Source: Streptomyces nigra (GTDB lineage: Bacteria; Actinomycetota; Actinomycetes; Streptomycetales; Streptomycetaceae). From it: a stretch of DNA of 64,000 bases. The notes beneath the pieces are model-generated. The model ran no database searches, was not told the origin of the DNA, and saw nothing but the letters and a program-made list of their open reading frames with translations. Shown one piece after another: positions 48,123-57,306 of this stretch; position 1 is the first letter of the stretch; each line of letters begins with the position of its first letter. The position numbers and the translations under genes are program-made. Where the stretch lies: the NCBI RefSeq assembly GCF_003074055.1, contig NZ_CP029043.1, positions 2,968,501 through 3,032,500 on the forward strand, given 5' to 3'.

Positions 48123-49258
48123 TCGGTGATCGTGCCTCTCAGATAGCCGGCAGCGTGACGGGCGCGCTCCAGCACGTCGTCGAGGTCGTCGCCGTAGGTG
48201 TTCACGTGACCGACCTTGCGGCCGGGCTTCACGTCCTTGCCGTACATGTGGATCTTCAGCTGGGGGTCGCGGGCCATGCAGTGCAGGTACGCGGAGTACA
48301 TGTCGGGGTAGTCGCCGCCGAGGACGTTGACCATGACGGTCCACTTGGCACGGGGGCGCGGGTCGCCGAGCGGGAGGTCGAGGACGGCCCGGACGTGGTT
48401 GGCGAACTGGCTGGTGATCGCGCCGTCCTGGCTCCAGTGGCCGGAGTTGTGCGGGCGCATCGCGAGCTCGTTGACGAGGACGCGGCCGTCGCGGGTCTGG
48501 AACAGCTCGACCGCGAGGTGCCCGACGACACCGAGCTCCTTCGCGATCCGCAGCGCCATCTCCTCGGCGTGCAGGGCGAGGCCCTCGTCCAGGCCGGGGG
48601 CCGGGGCGATGACGGTGTCGCAGACGCCGTTCACCTGCCGCGACTCGACGACCGGGTAGGCGACGGCCTGGCCGTGCGGGGAGCGGACCACGTTGGCGGC
48701 GAGCTCGCGGACGTAGTCGACCTTCTCCTCGGCGAGGACGGGGACGCCGGCGCGGAACGGCTCGGCGGCCTCCTCGGCGGAGTCGACGACCCAGACGCCC
48801 TTGCCGTCGTAGCCGCCGCGGACCGTCTTCAGGACAACGGGGAAGCCGTCCCCCTCGGCGGCGAACGCGGCGACGTCCTGCGGGTCGCTCACGATGCGGT
48901 GCCGGGGGCAGGGGACCCCGATCGCGTCGAGCCTCGCCCGCATCACGCCCTTGTCCTGGGCGTGCACGAGCGCGTCGGGGCCGGGGCGCACGGGGATGCC
49001 GTCCGCCTCCAGGGCCCTGAGGTGCTCGGTGGGTACGTGTTCGTGATCGAAGGTGATCACATCGCACCCGCGCGCGAACTCGCGCAGCGTGTCCAGATCG
49101 CGGTAGTCGCCGACGACGACATCACCGACGACCTGCGCCGCGGAATCCTGCGGGGTGTCACTGAGGAGCTTGAATCTGATGCCGAGCGGGATGCCCGCCT
49201 CGTGTGTCATACGAGCGAGCTGACCCCCGCCGACCATGCCGACTACCGGGAACGTCAC
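48119..49258 (-). CDS. purK: 5-(carboxyamino)imidazole ribonucleotide synthase
   Basis: A 379-residue ATP-grasp enzyme that carboxylates AIR with bicarbonate and ATP to N5-CAIR. The N-terminal motif is [18 protein letters not shown], the ATP-binding strand is [17 protein letters not shown], and the metal/ATP loop is [18 protein letters not shown]. The GTG at 49258 is the best start for [12 protein letters not shown], though its ribosome binding site (AGGGG) is close and weak. The frame continues upstream. It heads the purK-purE-dipeptidase operon and is divergent from GtrA. Confidence 0.95.
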   Translation of the reverse strand: MTFPVVGMVGGGQLARMTHEAGIPLGIRFKLLSDTPQDSAAQVVGDVVVGDYRDLDTLREFARGCDVITFDHEHVPTEHLRALEADGIPVRPGPDALVHAQDKGVMRARLDAIGVPCPRHRIVSDPQDVAAFAAEGDGFPVVLKTVRGGYDGKGVWVVDSAEEAAEPFRAGVPVLAEEKVDYVRELAANVVRSPHGQAVAYPVVESRQVNGVCDTVIAPAPGLDEGLALHAEEMALRIAKELGVVGHLAVELFQTRDGRVLVNELAMRPHNSGHWSQDGAITSQFANHVRAVLDLPLGDPRPRAKWTVMVNVLGGDYPDMYSAYLHCMARDPQLKIHMYGKDVKPGRKVGHVNTYGDDLDDVLERARHAAGYLRGTITE

Positions 49259-49410
49259 GCCCCTAGGGTATCGGCCGCTCGGGGTGACCCCTCTTACCGG
49301 ACTTTTCCGGGGCTCTTCCCGACCCGGGACGTCACGCACGGGCGATCACGGAGGGGGGTGGTTAGCATGGCTGAGTTGACGACCACCGACCGACAGGAGC
49401 CTTCACGACC

Positions 49411-49962
49411 ATGGAACGTGGTTCCTCGGGGCTTCAGGAGGCGCCCGCTGCGCGCGGTTCGGTGCGGCAGCGTCTGGACCGCCTCGCCCGCGAGGTCGCC
49501 AAGTTCGGCGCGGTCGGCGGGGCGGGGCTGCTGGTCAACCTGCTCGCGTTCAACCTCGTACGGCAGGTCACCGATCTGCAGGTGGTGCGGGCGAGCGTCA
49601 TCGCGACCGTCGTCGCGATCATCTTCAACTACATCGGCTTCCGGTACTTCACCTACCGCGACCGCGACAAGAGCCGGCGCACCAAGGAGATGACCCTCTT
49701 CCTGCTGTTCAGCGCGGCGGGCCTGGTCATCGAGAACGGCGTGCTCTACACGGCGACGTACGGGTTCGGCTGGGACAGCCCGCTGCAGAGCAACATCTTC
49801 AAGTTCCTCGGCATCGGCATCGCGACGCTGTTCCGCTTCTGGTCCTACCGCACCTGGGTGTTCCGCGCCCTGCCGGTGCGGGAGGACCCCGTGGCCGGTG
49901 GGGAATCGTTCCTGAAGACCCGGCGCGGCGCGGACAAGGCGGCCCGCCAGCGCGTCGGCTGA
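49411..49962 (+). CDS. GtrA-family membrane protein
   Basis: A 183-residue membrane protein with four hydrophobic helices: EVAKFGAVGGAGLLVNLLAF, VVRASVIATVVAIIFNYIGF, MTLFLLFSAAGLVIENGVLY and IFKFLGIGIATLFRFWSYRT. Charged loops and a C-terminal tail follow. GtrA/DPMS-like proteins are thought to flip or assist polyprenol-linked sugars during glycan assembly. It starts with an ATG after an AGGAG-type site and follows purK divergently, an order shared with mycobacteria. The GDP-mannose and LCP genes nearby make a polymer-export role plausible. Confidence 0.9.
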   Translation: MERGSSGLQEAPAARGSVRQRLDRLAREVAKFGAVGGAGLLVNLLAFNLVRQVTDLQVVRASVIATVVAIIFNYIGFRYFTYRDRDKSRRTKEMTLFLLFSAAGLVIENGVLYTATYGFGWDSPLQSNIFKFLGIGIATLFRFWSYRTWVFRALPVREDPVAGGESFLKTRRGADKAARQRVG

Positions 49963-50027
49963 CCGGCCCCGGCGCTGAGGGACGACGCGCCCGGACCGTC
50001 GGGTGACCGGCCCTCCCCCGCGGCCCG

Positions 50028-51302
50028 CTACCGGACCGTCGACCCCGAGTCCCCTCCGGACTTCTTCGGCGGGGCCGTGCGGGACAGGAACAGCGCGAAG
50101 ACCGGCGGGTTCGTCTGCAGCATCTCCAGCCGTCCCCCGTCCGCCTCGGCGAGGTCGCGGGCGACGGCGAGACCGATGCCGGTGGAGTTGCGGCCGCTGA
50201 TGGCCCGCTCGAAGATCCGGGCGCCCAGGTCCGCCGGGATGCCCGGCCCCTCGTCCGTGACCTCGATGACCGCCTGGTTGCCGGTGACGCGGGTGCGCAG
50301 CGCCACCGTGCCCCCGCCGTGCATGAGCGAGTTCTCGATCAGGGCGGCCAGCACCTGCGCGACCGCGCCCGGGGTGCCGACCGCCGTCAGATGCCGCTTG
50401 CCCGAGCTGACGATGGCCCGGCCCGCGCTGCGGTACGCCGGGCGCCACTCCGCCAGCTGCTGCTGGATCACCTCGTCGAGGTCGAAGGTGACGGCGGAGC
50501 CGCTGCGGGGGTCTCGGGAGTTGGTCAGCAGCCGCTCCACCACGTCCGTCAGCCGCTCCACCTGCGTCAGCGCGATGGTCGCCTCCTCCTTCACCGTGTC
50601 CGGGTCGTCGGTGAGGGTGATCTCCTCCAGCCGCATGGACAGCGCGGTCAGCGGGGTGCGCAGCTGGTGCGAGGCGTCGGCGGCCAGGCGGCGCTCGGCC
50701 GTCAGCATCCGTGCGATCCGCTCGGCGGAGGCGTCCAGCACGTCCGCGACCCGGTCCAGCTCGGGGACGCCGTAGCGCTTGTGCCGGGGGCGGGGGTCGC
50801 CGGAGCCGAGGCGTTCCGCCGTCTCGGCGAGGTCGGTGAGCGGCGAGGCCAGCCGGTTGGCCTGGCGCACCGCGAGCAGGACGGCCGCGATCACGGCGAG
50901 CAGGGCCACCGCGGCGATGATCATCAGCGTCCGGCCGACCTCACGGGTCACGGAGGAGCGGGGCTCCTGGACGGTGACGGTCTCGCCCTCCTCGCCCCGC
51001 TCCCGGGCGCTGATGACGTCGCCGTCGGGCTTGTCGCCGACGTGGATCACGGGCTTGCCGGGGATGCGGATCTCCGCGTAGCGGTCGCCCTGGATCTGCT
51101 CGCGCAGCACGGAGGCGTCGACGGTCTCGTCGCCGAGCAGCCGGCTGTCGACGATGCTGGCCAGCCGCACCGCCTCGGTGTCCACCCGCTCCTGCGCGGT
51201 GCTGGTGATCGTCCGCGTCTCCACGATCACCAGTGACACACCGAACACGGCGATCACGACGAGGACGACGGCGAGGGTGGACTGGATCAGTCGGCGGCGC
51301 AT
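50028..51302 (-). CDS. Two-component sensor histidine kinase
   Basis: A 424-residue membrane kinase. Transmembrane helix 1 (residues 5-27) and helix 2 (about 125-146) flank an extracytoplasmic sensor domain of roughly 95 residues. A HAMP linker (about 147-200) precedes the HisKA dimerisation helix with phosphoacceptor His212 in ADASHQLRTPLTALS. The HATPase domain shows N-box IENSLMHGG and G-box DEGPGIP. It is paired with, and 48 bases downstream of, the response regulator on the same strand. The signal and regulon are unknown. The sensor region is charged and has no known binding motif. Confidence 0.95.
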   Translation of the reverse strand: MRRRLIQSTLAVVLVVIAVFGVSLVIVETRTITSTAQERVDTEAVRLASIVDSRLLGDETVDASVLREQIQGDRYAEIRIPGKPVIHVGDKPDGDVISARERGEEGETVTVQEPRSSVTREVGRTLMIIAAVALLAVIAAVLLAVRQANRLASPLTDLAETAERLGSGDPRPRHKRYGVPELDRVADVLDASAERIARMLTAERRLAADASHQLRTPLTALSMRLEEITLTDDPDTVKEEATIALTQVERLTDVVERLLTNSRDPRSGSAVTFDLDEVIQQQLAEWRPAYRSAGRAIVSSGKRHLTAVGTPGAVAQVLAALIENSLMHGGGTVALRTRVTGNQAVIEVTDEGPGIPADLGARIFERAISGRNSTGIGLAVARDLAEADGGRLEMLQTNPPVFALFLSRTAPPKKSGGDSGSTVR

Positions 51303-51350
51303 GGCGTGTTACTCACCTGTCGGGCTCGGGAACCGGTACGGGCCCGTGGC

Positions 51351-52028
51351 TCAGCTCTTCTCGAAGCGGAAGCCCACGCCCCGCACCGTCGCGATGTAGC
51401 GCGGGTTGGCCGCGTCGTCGCCCAACTTCTTACGCAGCCAGGAGATGTGCATGTCGAGGGTCTTGGTGGAGGACCACCACGTGGTGTCCCAGACCTCGCG
51501 CATCAGCTGGTCGCGGGTGACCACCCGGCCGGCGTCGCGCACCAGCACCCGCAGCAGGTCGAACTCCTTGGCGGTGAGCTGGAGTTCCTCGTCGCCCATC
51601 CAGGCCCGGTGGGACTCGACGTCGATCCGCACGCCGTGCGTGGCCGGCGGCTGCTGGGGCTCGGCGGAGCCGCGCCGCAGCAGGGCCCGGACGCGCGCGA
51701 GCAGCTCGGCGAGCCGGAACGGCTTGGTGACGTAGTCGTCGGCGCCCGCGTCGAGGCCCACCACGGTGTCGACCTCGTCGGCGCGCGCGGTGAGGATCAG
51801 GATGGGCACGGCGTGACCGTCGGCCCGCAGCCGGCGGGCGACCTCGAGGCCGTCCATGCCGGGGAGCCCGAGGTCCAGCACGACGAGGTCGATGCCGCCC
51901 TGCATCCCGGCGTCGAGGGCGGTGGGCCCGTCCTCACGGACCTCGACCTCGTACCCTTCCCGGCGCAGTGCGCGGGCCAGCGGCTCCGAAATGGACGCGT
52001 CGTCCTCGGCGAGCAGTACTCGGGTCAT
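51351..52028 (-). CDS. OmpR-family response regulator
   Basis: A 225-residue response regulator. The receiver domain has acidic residues Asp9/Asp10 (AEDD), phospho-acceptor Asp52 in LVVLDLGLPGMDG, and the conserved Lys in DYVTKPFRL. The OmpR/PhoB-type winged helix occupies about residues 130-222 (ELQLTAKEFDLLRVLVRDAG, TLDMHISWLRKKLG). It is encoded first in a two-gene unit with the histidine kinase. A DasR-like site lies 95-110 bases upstream of its start, shared with the divergent POT gene region. Target genes are not indicated. Confidence 0.95.
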   Translation of the reverse strand: MTRVLLAEDDASISEPLARALRREGYEVEVREDGPTALDAGMQGGIDLVVLDLGLPGMDGLEVARRLRADGHAVPILILTARADEVDTVVGLDAGADDYVTKPFRLAELLARVRALLRRGSAEPQQPPATHGVRIDVESHRAWMGDEELQLTAKEFDLLRVLVRDAGRVVTRDQLMREVWDTTWWSSTKTLDMHISWLRKKLGDDAANPRYIATVRGVGFRFEKS

Positions 52029-52522
52029 GAGCTGATGGTAGTCCGCCCGCGTCGGGCGCCGGTGCGGGATCGACCCCTTGGGTTCTTACCGTTCTCCGTC
52101 GCACTTCTTACCTTCCCGGGGGCGTGGTACAGACCACGTCTATAGGGGTGCGACTCTTGAGAGACCTTCGAAACCGCTGTCCGGTTGCAGTGAAACCTGT
52201 GATTCGCGTCTCAAGTCCTTCCATATGGGGCGGTGTCGTGACGTATGGTGAATCCACGCATTAGCACTGCGGGACCTCCGGCCACTTGACGCCGGGGGTC
52301 TCTCTTGCGTCGGGGCCGCTCAGGCCCCGCAGCAACGATGACCTGTGGCCGGGCCTCCGAAGGCGGGGGCGTGGATCCCGGCGGTCGCCGTCTTCCGCTC
52401 CGCATCAGGGCGGACCCCCCGAGGGCGTGGGGGCGACGGTCTCGTCCGCCGGTGCCGGCCGCCCCCCACCGGGCGCGTGACCCCTCCATGTCGCATGCGC
52501 GTCCCGACAGCAAGGAACGACC
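52029..52522. promoter_or_regulatory. Divergent control region between response regulator and POT transporter
   Basis: A 494-base spacer without a convincing gene. It contains a GTGGTACAGACCAC palindrome at 52124-52137 and a leader hairpin at 52311-52329 (CGGGGCC, 5-base loop, complement). Starts on both sides imply at least two promoters, but none was identified with confidence. Confidence 0.5.
52123..52138. promoter_or_regulatory. DasR/dre-like operator
   Basis: CGTGGTACAGACCACG has perfect 6-base inverted arms around ACAG. The DasR-responsive element, from memory, centres on TGGTCTAGACCA. This site matches 10 of those 12 bases (TGGTACAGACCA). DasR, a GntR regulator, links N-acetylglucosamine to development. 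Nearby genes are the POT transporter and the response regulator. Confidence 0.45.
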
Positions 52523-54019
52523 ATGGCGTCCAGCCTGACGAAGGACTCGGCCCCCACCGGAATCCCCGGTTCCGAGCGCTCCTTCTTCGGCCACCCCCGC
52601 GGACTGGCCACTCTCTTCATGACCGAGATGTGGGAGCGTTTCTCCTACTACGGCATGAGGGCTCTGCTCCCGCTGTACCTCGTCGCCCCCGCCGGCCTGG
52701 GCCTCAGTGCCACGACGGCCACGGCGATCTACTCGGTCTACCTCTCGCTCGTCTACCTGCTCGCCCTGCCGGGCGGCTGGTTCGCGGACCGTGTACTCGG
52801 CCCGCGCAAGACGGTGGCCGTGGCCGGTGCCGTCATCATGCTCGGCCACCTGACGCTGGCCCTCCCCTGGTCCGGCAGCTTCTTCGCCGGCCTCGGCCTG
52901 GTGGCGATCGGGTCCGGCCTGCTCAAGGCGAACATCTCGACGATGGTCGGGCACCTCTACAAGGGCCCCGAGGACCCGCGCCGCGACGGTGGCTTCACGA
53001 TCTTCTACATCGGGATCAACCTCGGTGCCTTCGCCGCCCCGCTGGTCATCGGCACCATCGGTGAGAACGTCAACTGGCACCTGGGCTTCGCGCTCGCAGC
53101 GCTCGGCATGGCCCTGGGTCTGGCGCAGTTCCTGCTGGGCAGCCGTCACCTGAGCCCCCAGTCGGACGTCGTCCCCACGCCGCTGACCGCCGAGCAGAAG
53201 GCCACGACGCTGCGCAAGGCGTTCTTCTGGGCCGCCGTCGCCGCCGTGTTCTACGCGATCGTCGGGTTCTCCGGTGTCTACACGCTGAACTGGCTGCTGG
53301 TCCCGATCACCGTCGCCGGTCTGATCATCCCGGTCGTGGTCATCGGCCGGATGAAGCGCGACAAGCAGCTCGACCGCGGCGAGCAGTCGAAGCTGACCGC
53401 GTACATCTGGTTCTTCGTCGCCGCCGCCGTTTTCTGGATGATCTACGACCAGGGTGGCTCCACGGTCTCCCTGTTCGCGGAGTCCTCGGCCGACAACTCG
53501 GTCTTCGGCTGGGAGTTCCCGGTCTCCTGGTACCAGTCGGTCAACCCGGTCATGATCATGGCACTGGCCCCGGTCTTCGCCTGGGCGTGGCTCGCGCTGG
53601 CCCGCCGGGGCAAGGAGCCGAGCACCGCGACGAAGTTCGCCATGGGCCTGATCCTGGTCGGCGCGTCCTTCTTCCTCTTCCTGGCCCCGCTGTCGATCGC
53701 CGACGGCGGTCACAAGGCGGCCGCGCTGTGGCTGGCGGGCATCTACTTCGTGCAGACCGTCGGTGAGCTGATGGTCTCTCCGGTGGGCCTGTCGGTCACC
53801 ACGAAGATGGCCCCGGCCAAGTACGCCTCCCAGATGATGGGTGTCTGGTTCCTGGCCGTCACCGCGGGTGACGCCACCACCGGTCTGCTCTCCATCGCGG
53901 GTGTCGACCTGAACAAGACCGGCATCGTCGCCCTGGAGGCCATGCTCGCCGTGGTCGCGGGCTTCGCGGTCTGGATGTACCGCCGGAAGGTCAAGGAGCT
54001 CATGGGCAGCGTCAACTGA
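52523..54019 (+). CDS. POT-family proton-coupled peptide transporter
   Basis: A 498-residue major-facilitator protein with about 14 hydrophobic helices. It imports di- and tripeptides by proton symport. Family signatures are MTEMWERFSYYGMRALL (ExxERFxYY), GFTIFYIGINLGAFAAPL, and FFVAAAVFWMIYDQGGST. The last of these holds the WxxxDQ-like motif of helix 7. The ATG start follows GACAGCAAGGAACGACC. A long leader with a possible hairpin lies upstream. It may partner functionally with the peptidase genes in the window, but there is no operon link. Confidence 0.94.
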   Translation: MASSLTKDSAPTGIPGSERSFFGHPRGLATLFMTEMWERFSYYGMRALLPLYLVAPAGLGLSATTATAIYSVYLSLVYLLALPGGWFADRVLGPRKTVAVAGAVIMLGHLTLALPWSGSFFAGLGLVAIGSGLLKANISTMVGHLYKGPEDPRRDGGFTIFYIGINLGAFAAPLVIGTIGENVNWHLGFALAALGMALGLAQFLLGSRHLSPQSDVVPTPLTAEQKATTLRKAFFWAAVAAVFYAIVGFSGVYTLNWLLVPITVAGLIIPVVVIGRMKRDKQLDRGEQSKLTAYIWFFVAAAVFWMIYDQGGSTVSLFAESSADNSVFGWEFPVSWYQSVNPVMIMALAPVFAWAWLALARRGKEPSTATKFAMGLILVGASFFLFLAPLSIADGGHKAAALWLAGIYFVQTVGELMVSPVGLSVTTKMAPAKYASQMMGVWFLAVTAGDATTGLLSIAGVDLNKTGIVALEAMLAVVAGFAVWMYRRKVKELMGSVN

Positions 54020-54038
54020 CGCCCGTCCCCGAGTCCGC

Positions 54039-54079
54039 CCGGAGGGCCACCGCGCGCATCGCGTGCGGTGGCCCTCCGG
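54039..54079. terminator. Hairpin terminator after POT gene
   Basis: CCGGAGGGCCACCGC (54039-54053) and its complement (54065-54079) form a 15-base-pair stem with an 11-base loop. It lies between the convergent POT and LAXTG-protein genes. Confidence 0.8.
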
Positions 54080-54098
54080 CGTTTCCGGAACGCCCGGC

Positions 54099-55409
54099 TC
54101 AGCGCGGGCGTCCCGGCAGGAACGTGAACACCGCGCCGCCCAGGAGCAGGGCCGTGCCCGCGACCAGGCCGAGGGCCTTCAGGGTGCCGTGGTCGTCGGC
54201 GCCGGTCGCGGCGAGACCGCCGGCCGCCCCGGCACCGCCCGCTCCGCCCGCGGTGCCCCCGGCCGAGCCGCCGCCGGAGGCGCCGCCCTCCTGCTGCGTG
54301 GTGTCGAGGGTCAGGGAGACCTCGGACTTCTCCGGCGTGCAGGTCGTCGTCGTGCCGAGCGCCTCCACCGTCAGCACACCCGGCGACAGCGTCGACCGCC
54401 CGCTCGCGCCCGGCCGGTACACGCCCGTCAGGTCGGGGATCTCGATCGGGTCGCCGGCCTTGATGTCCTCGGCGTTGGCGGGCCCCTCCACCCGGACCGT
54501 GCCCCGGTCCGCGCCGCCCAGAACCACCTGCATCGACGGCTTCACCGAGCCCTTGGGGATGTCGGCGGGGCTGTCCATCACCGATCCGCGGAACCGGACC
54601 GTGAGGGCGAAGCCGCCGCCGTCCCGCCTGGCGTCGATGCGGACCGGCGAGGTGGCGTTCTTGTCCCCGATGGGCGTCCTGCAGGCGTAGGGGACCCGCA
54701 CCTCTTTGCCGGTGACCGCGTCCGGTGTGCTTTCGCTGGGTGTCGAGGTGGGCTCGCCCGTCGGGTCGGTGGGATCGGTCGGCTCGTCCGTGGGCTCGTC
54801 GGTCGGGTCGGTCGGGTCGTCCGTGGGGTCGCCGCCGTCGGTCACGGCGATCGTCGCCGCGGGCCGTACGACCTCCTTCGGCGCGCACTCGGTGTCCGTC
54901 GAGATCGGCTTGTTCACGTTGATCGTGTACGCGCCCGGGGTCAGCGTGACCTCACCGGGCGACGTCAGCTTCAGCGTGCCCTTCATCGCGGACAGCTTCA
55001 TCTCGCCGCCCTTGGGGATCGGCGGGTTCTCCCGGGGCCCGCGCAGGACGACGTCCGCGGTCTGCGCGCCGGCCGCCTTCAGGGTGCCCGTCGGCTGGAC
55101 GGTGTCCTCGCCCAGGTCGAGGATGTCCGGGTTCTTCGACGCCGCCCTGACGAACGTCCAGACGATCTCGACCTCGTCCCCGGTCCTCGCCTGCGCGGGC
55201 GCGCTGATCGCCACGGTCGTGGTGCCCTGGACCGGCGGCAGCCCCGAGATCGGAGGCGGGACGCACTCGGTCGCGTAGGACACCTCGGCCGCCTGTGCGG
55301 GGGCGGCGGACACGCCCAGCAGCAGGCCGGCGCCGCCGAGCATCAGGGCGGCGCCCGCCGCGCCCGCTCTTCGGGGCCGGGCCGGTGTGACTCTCCTCGG
55401 CTTGCTCAC
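54099..55409 (-). CDS. Cell-wall surface protein with C-terminal LAATG sorting signal
   Basis: A 436-residue exported protein. The signal peptide PRRAGAAGAALMLGGAGLLL leads into an N-terminal beta domain. A Thr/Asp/Pro repeat linker (GDPTDDPTDPTDEPTDEPTD) covers about residues 190-215. A second beta domain, with PYACRTPIGDKNATSPVRI, is paralogous to the first gene of this operon (DYACKTPIGDKSAVSPIDI). The C-terminus GLAATGADDHG, a hydrophobic stretch and FLPGRPR form an LAXTG sorting signal for class E sortases. The GTG start overlaps the upstream stop by 4 bases (55406-55409). It is the last gene of the operon and probably displayed on the wall. No sortase gene is in the window. Confidence 0.87.
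   Translation of the reverse strand: MSKPRRVTPARPRRAGAAGAALMLGGAGLLLGVSAAPAQAAEVSYATECVPPPISGLPPVQGTTTVAISAPAQARTGDEVEIVWTFVRAASKNPDILDLGEDTVQPTGTLKAAGAQTADVVLRGPRENPPIPKGGEMKLSAMKGTLKLTSPGEVTLTPGAYTINVNKPISTDTECAPKEVVRPAATIAVTDGGDPTDDPTDPTDEPTDEPTDPTDPTGEPTSTPSESTPDAVTGKEVRVPYACRTPIGDKNATSPVRIDARRDGGGFALTVRFRGSVMDSPADIPKGSVKPSMQVVLGGADRGTVRVEGPANAEDIKAGDPIEIPDLTGVYRPGASGRSTLSPGVLTVEALGTTTTCTPEKSEVSLTLDTTQQEGGASGGGSAGGTAGGAGGAGAAGGLAATGADDHGTLKALGLVAGTALLLGGAVFTFLPGRPR
54748..54846 (-). repeat. Coding repeat: TDP/TDE linker
   Basis: A degenerate tandem repeat of GTCGG/GTCCGTGGGCTC-type units that encodes the Pro/Thr/Asp linker of the LAATG protein. It is explained by coding for a wall-spanning stalk and is not a CRISPR or mobile repeat. 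Confidence 0.7.
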
Positions 55410-56473
55410 GGGGGTCCCTTCCTGGTGGGAGTCGCAGGACTCGTCGGGCTGTCGTCGCGCGGTGCGGAGAGCCGCCGGCCGGCCGTGCCCGGATCGCGGT
55501 CCGGGGTGAACCACGGCAGGGCCGAGGACGGATGCGAGGAGTGCCGCGCCTGTGCGCGCGGCCGGAACACTGGCAGGTGGAGGGCGAGTTGGGGCCGGCG
55601 GGTGGTCCGCCGCGGCCGGACCCGGTCCACGACGGCCATCCCGGCCCGGAACAGCGCGGCCGGTACGACGATCGCGGTGAGGATCCAGAAGAGGGTCACG
55701 CCCCAGGGGCGGCCCACGTCCCAGGGATGTTCGGCCAGCACCCGGCCGCCGTACTTCAGGGAGACGGTGTAGGCGCCGTGCGCCCCGGCGGCGAGTTCCA
55801 CGGGCAGTTCGATCCGGGCCTTGGCGCCGGGCCGGATCGTGCCGCGCCACCGCTGCTCCTCCCACTGCGGGGCGAACACCCCGTGGGAGGTGCCCACTTG
55901 GAAGACCGGGTCGCGCACGGGCGTGGTGCCCACGTTGCCGACGGTGAAGACCAGCGTGCGCTGCGCCGGGGCGCCGAACCAGGTCAGCAGCCCGTCCGAG
56001 CCGTCGAGACGGGTGTCGGTGAGCACGGACAGACGCCCGCCGAGCGGTTCGGCGGGCAGCGGTTCCACGGCGTGCCCGGCGACCTGGAAGACGGCGTCGG
56101 CCTCGGCCTTCGGCCCGGTCGCCGTGGCCACGTGCACCACACAGGGGCACGGCACCGGTGGCTCGGCCACCGGCAGTTTGCGCCGGAAGCGCCCCTCGGC
56201 GTCCGTCGTGACGGCCCTGCCGTCGGCGTTGGCACAGGAGTTGGTGCCGCCCCGCACCCCGGTCGACGGCACGGCCTGCCCGCACACGAGGAGCATCAAC
56301 AGGGTGCGCGGCCGCCACCCGCTGCCGGTGACGGTGACGGATCCACCGGTGCCGGCCTGCGACGCGGAGAGCCGCACGGTGGGCGGGTCGGCCGCCGAAA
56401 CCGCCCCCACCATCGGCCCGAGCAGCAGCGCGAGCACCACCACGACCGAGGCCCACCGCCCTGTGCCGCTCAT
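55406..56473 (-). CDS. Exported membrane-anchored Ig/neocarzinostatin-like protein
   Basis: A 355-residue protein. The signal peptide is GRWASVVVVLALLLGPMVGA. The first mature domain (about 30-125), VRLSASQAGTGGSVTVTGSG with paired Cys (VCGQ... NSCANADG and PCPCVVHV), resembles neocarzinostatin-like or Ig-like beta domains. A second beta domain (about 130-270) follows, then one transmembrane helix (PWGVTLFWILTAIVVPAALF) and a basic cytosolic tail. Starts and stops overlap both neighbours by 4 bases (ATGA at 56470-56473; 55406-55409), so translation is coupled. It is probably a membrane partner for the wall-anchored proteins encoded by the operon. Confidence 0.82.
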   Translation of the reverse strand: MSGTGRWASVVVVLALLLGPMVGAVSAADPPTVRLSASQAGTGGSVTVTGSGWRPRTLLMLLVCGQAVPSTGVRGGTNSCANADGRAVTTDAEGRFRRKLPVAEPPVPCPCVVHVATATGPKAEADAVFQVAGHAVEPLPAEPLGGRLSVLTDTRLDGSDGLLTWFGAPAQRTLVFTVGNVGTTPVRDPVFQVGTSHGVFAPQWEEQRWRGTIRPGAKARIELPVELAAGAHGAYTVSLKYGGRVLAEHPWDVGRPWGVTLFWILTAIVVPAALFRAGMAVVDRVRPRRTTRRPQLALHLPVFRPRAQARHSSHPSSALPWFTPDRDPGTAGRRLSAPRDDSPTSPATPTRKGPP

Positions 56474-57276
56474 CCCCTCACTCCCCTCAGCCTCGCCCAC
56501 CCGCGCCCCCGCAGACGTACGACCCCCAGAGCGAGCCCCGCCGTCAGCGCCCCCGCCACCCCCGTCACCGCGCCCCACGGCACGAACCGGGCGGACGCGC
56601 TCGCCGTGTCGGCCGTCCCGTCCTCCGCCGTCACCGTCAGCCGCACGTCGACCGCGTCGAGAGCAGGGCGGTCGGGCCACGGCTCGGTGAGGCGGGTGCG
56701 GCTCGCCGGGGGCAACGTGGTGTCGACGGGGCGTGCGGGGCGGTCGAGGAGGGGGCCGAAGACGCCGTCGGCGTGGATCGCCAGGCGGGGCGCGAGGGGG
56801 ACGGTTCCCCGGTTGACCAGGTCGTACGTGATGCCGTCGCGGTCCACCGTCACGCGCTCGACGGTCAGCGCGGTCAGTTCCGGGCCCGTGGTACGCAGCC
56901 GGAGCGGGACGGTCCGGGTACGGCCGTCCGGGTCGCGGGCGACGACCGCGCCGGAGCGGACACCGGGAGCGGCGGAGGCCGGGACCGTGACGGTGAACGG
57001 GACGTCGGCGCGAGTGCGGGCCGGGATGCGTACCGTCCGCCCGGCGAACGCGAGCGGGACACCGTCGCCGGCCAGCCGGACGGTGAGCGGCCGGCCGCCC
57101 CGGTTGGTCACCGACACCGTGTCCTCCAGGACCGTGCCGGGCGCGCCCTCGGCGTAGAAGGAGGGCCGTCCGCCGCCGGAGGGCGCGACCGACCAGGACG
57201 TGTCGGCGGCGGCCGGCGGGGTGGCCGCCGTCAGCGCGAGCAGGGACAGGCACAGGACGCGGACGGCTGACGGCAT
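56470..57276 (-). CDS. DUF916-like exported protein with C-terminal membrane helix
   Basis: A 268-residue protein. The signal peptide VLCLSLLALTAATPPAAA is followed by a beta-rich domain, SWSVAPSGGGRPSFYAEGAP and LEDTVSVTNRGGRPLTVRLA, that resembles DUF916/WxL-interacting peptidoglycan-binding domains. The C-terminus has one transmembrane segment (AVTGVAGALTAGLALGVVRL) and a short basic tail. The stop overlaps the next start (ATGA). In Firmicutes, DUF916 proteins occur with small LPXTG proteins and WxL proteins in wall-associated complexes. This looks like an actinobacterial counterpart; the DUF916 match is by eye and should be confirmed. Confidence 0.78.
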   Translation of the reverse strand: MPSAVRVLCLSLLALTAATPPAAADTSWSVAPSGGGRPSFYAEGAPGTVLEDTVSVTNRGGRPLTVRLAGDGVPLAFAGRTVRIPARTRADVPFTVTVPASAAPGVRSGAVVARDPDGRTRTVPLRLRTTGPELTALTVERVTVDRDGITYDLVNRGTVPLAPRLAIHADGVFGPLLDRPARPVDTTLPPASRTRLTEPWPDRPALDAVDVRLTVTAEDGTADTASASARFVPWGAVTGVAGALTAGLALGVVRLRGRGWARLRGVRG

Positions 57277-57306
57277 CGGGGGCTCCGGGCCTCTCGGGCG
57301 AGCCGG

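Noticed and set aside
54748-54846. Tandem repeat resembling a CRISPR-like or minisatellite array
   Set aside because: Encodes the in-frame Thr/Asp/Pro linker; there are no spacers of constant length.
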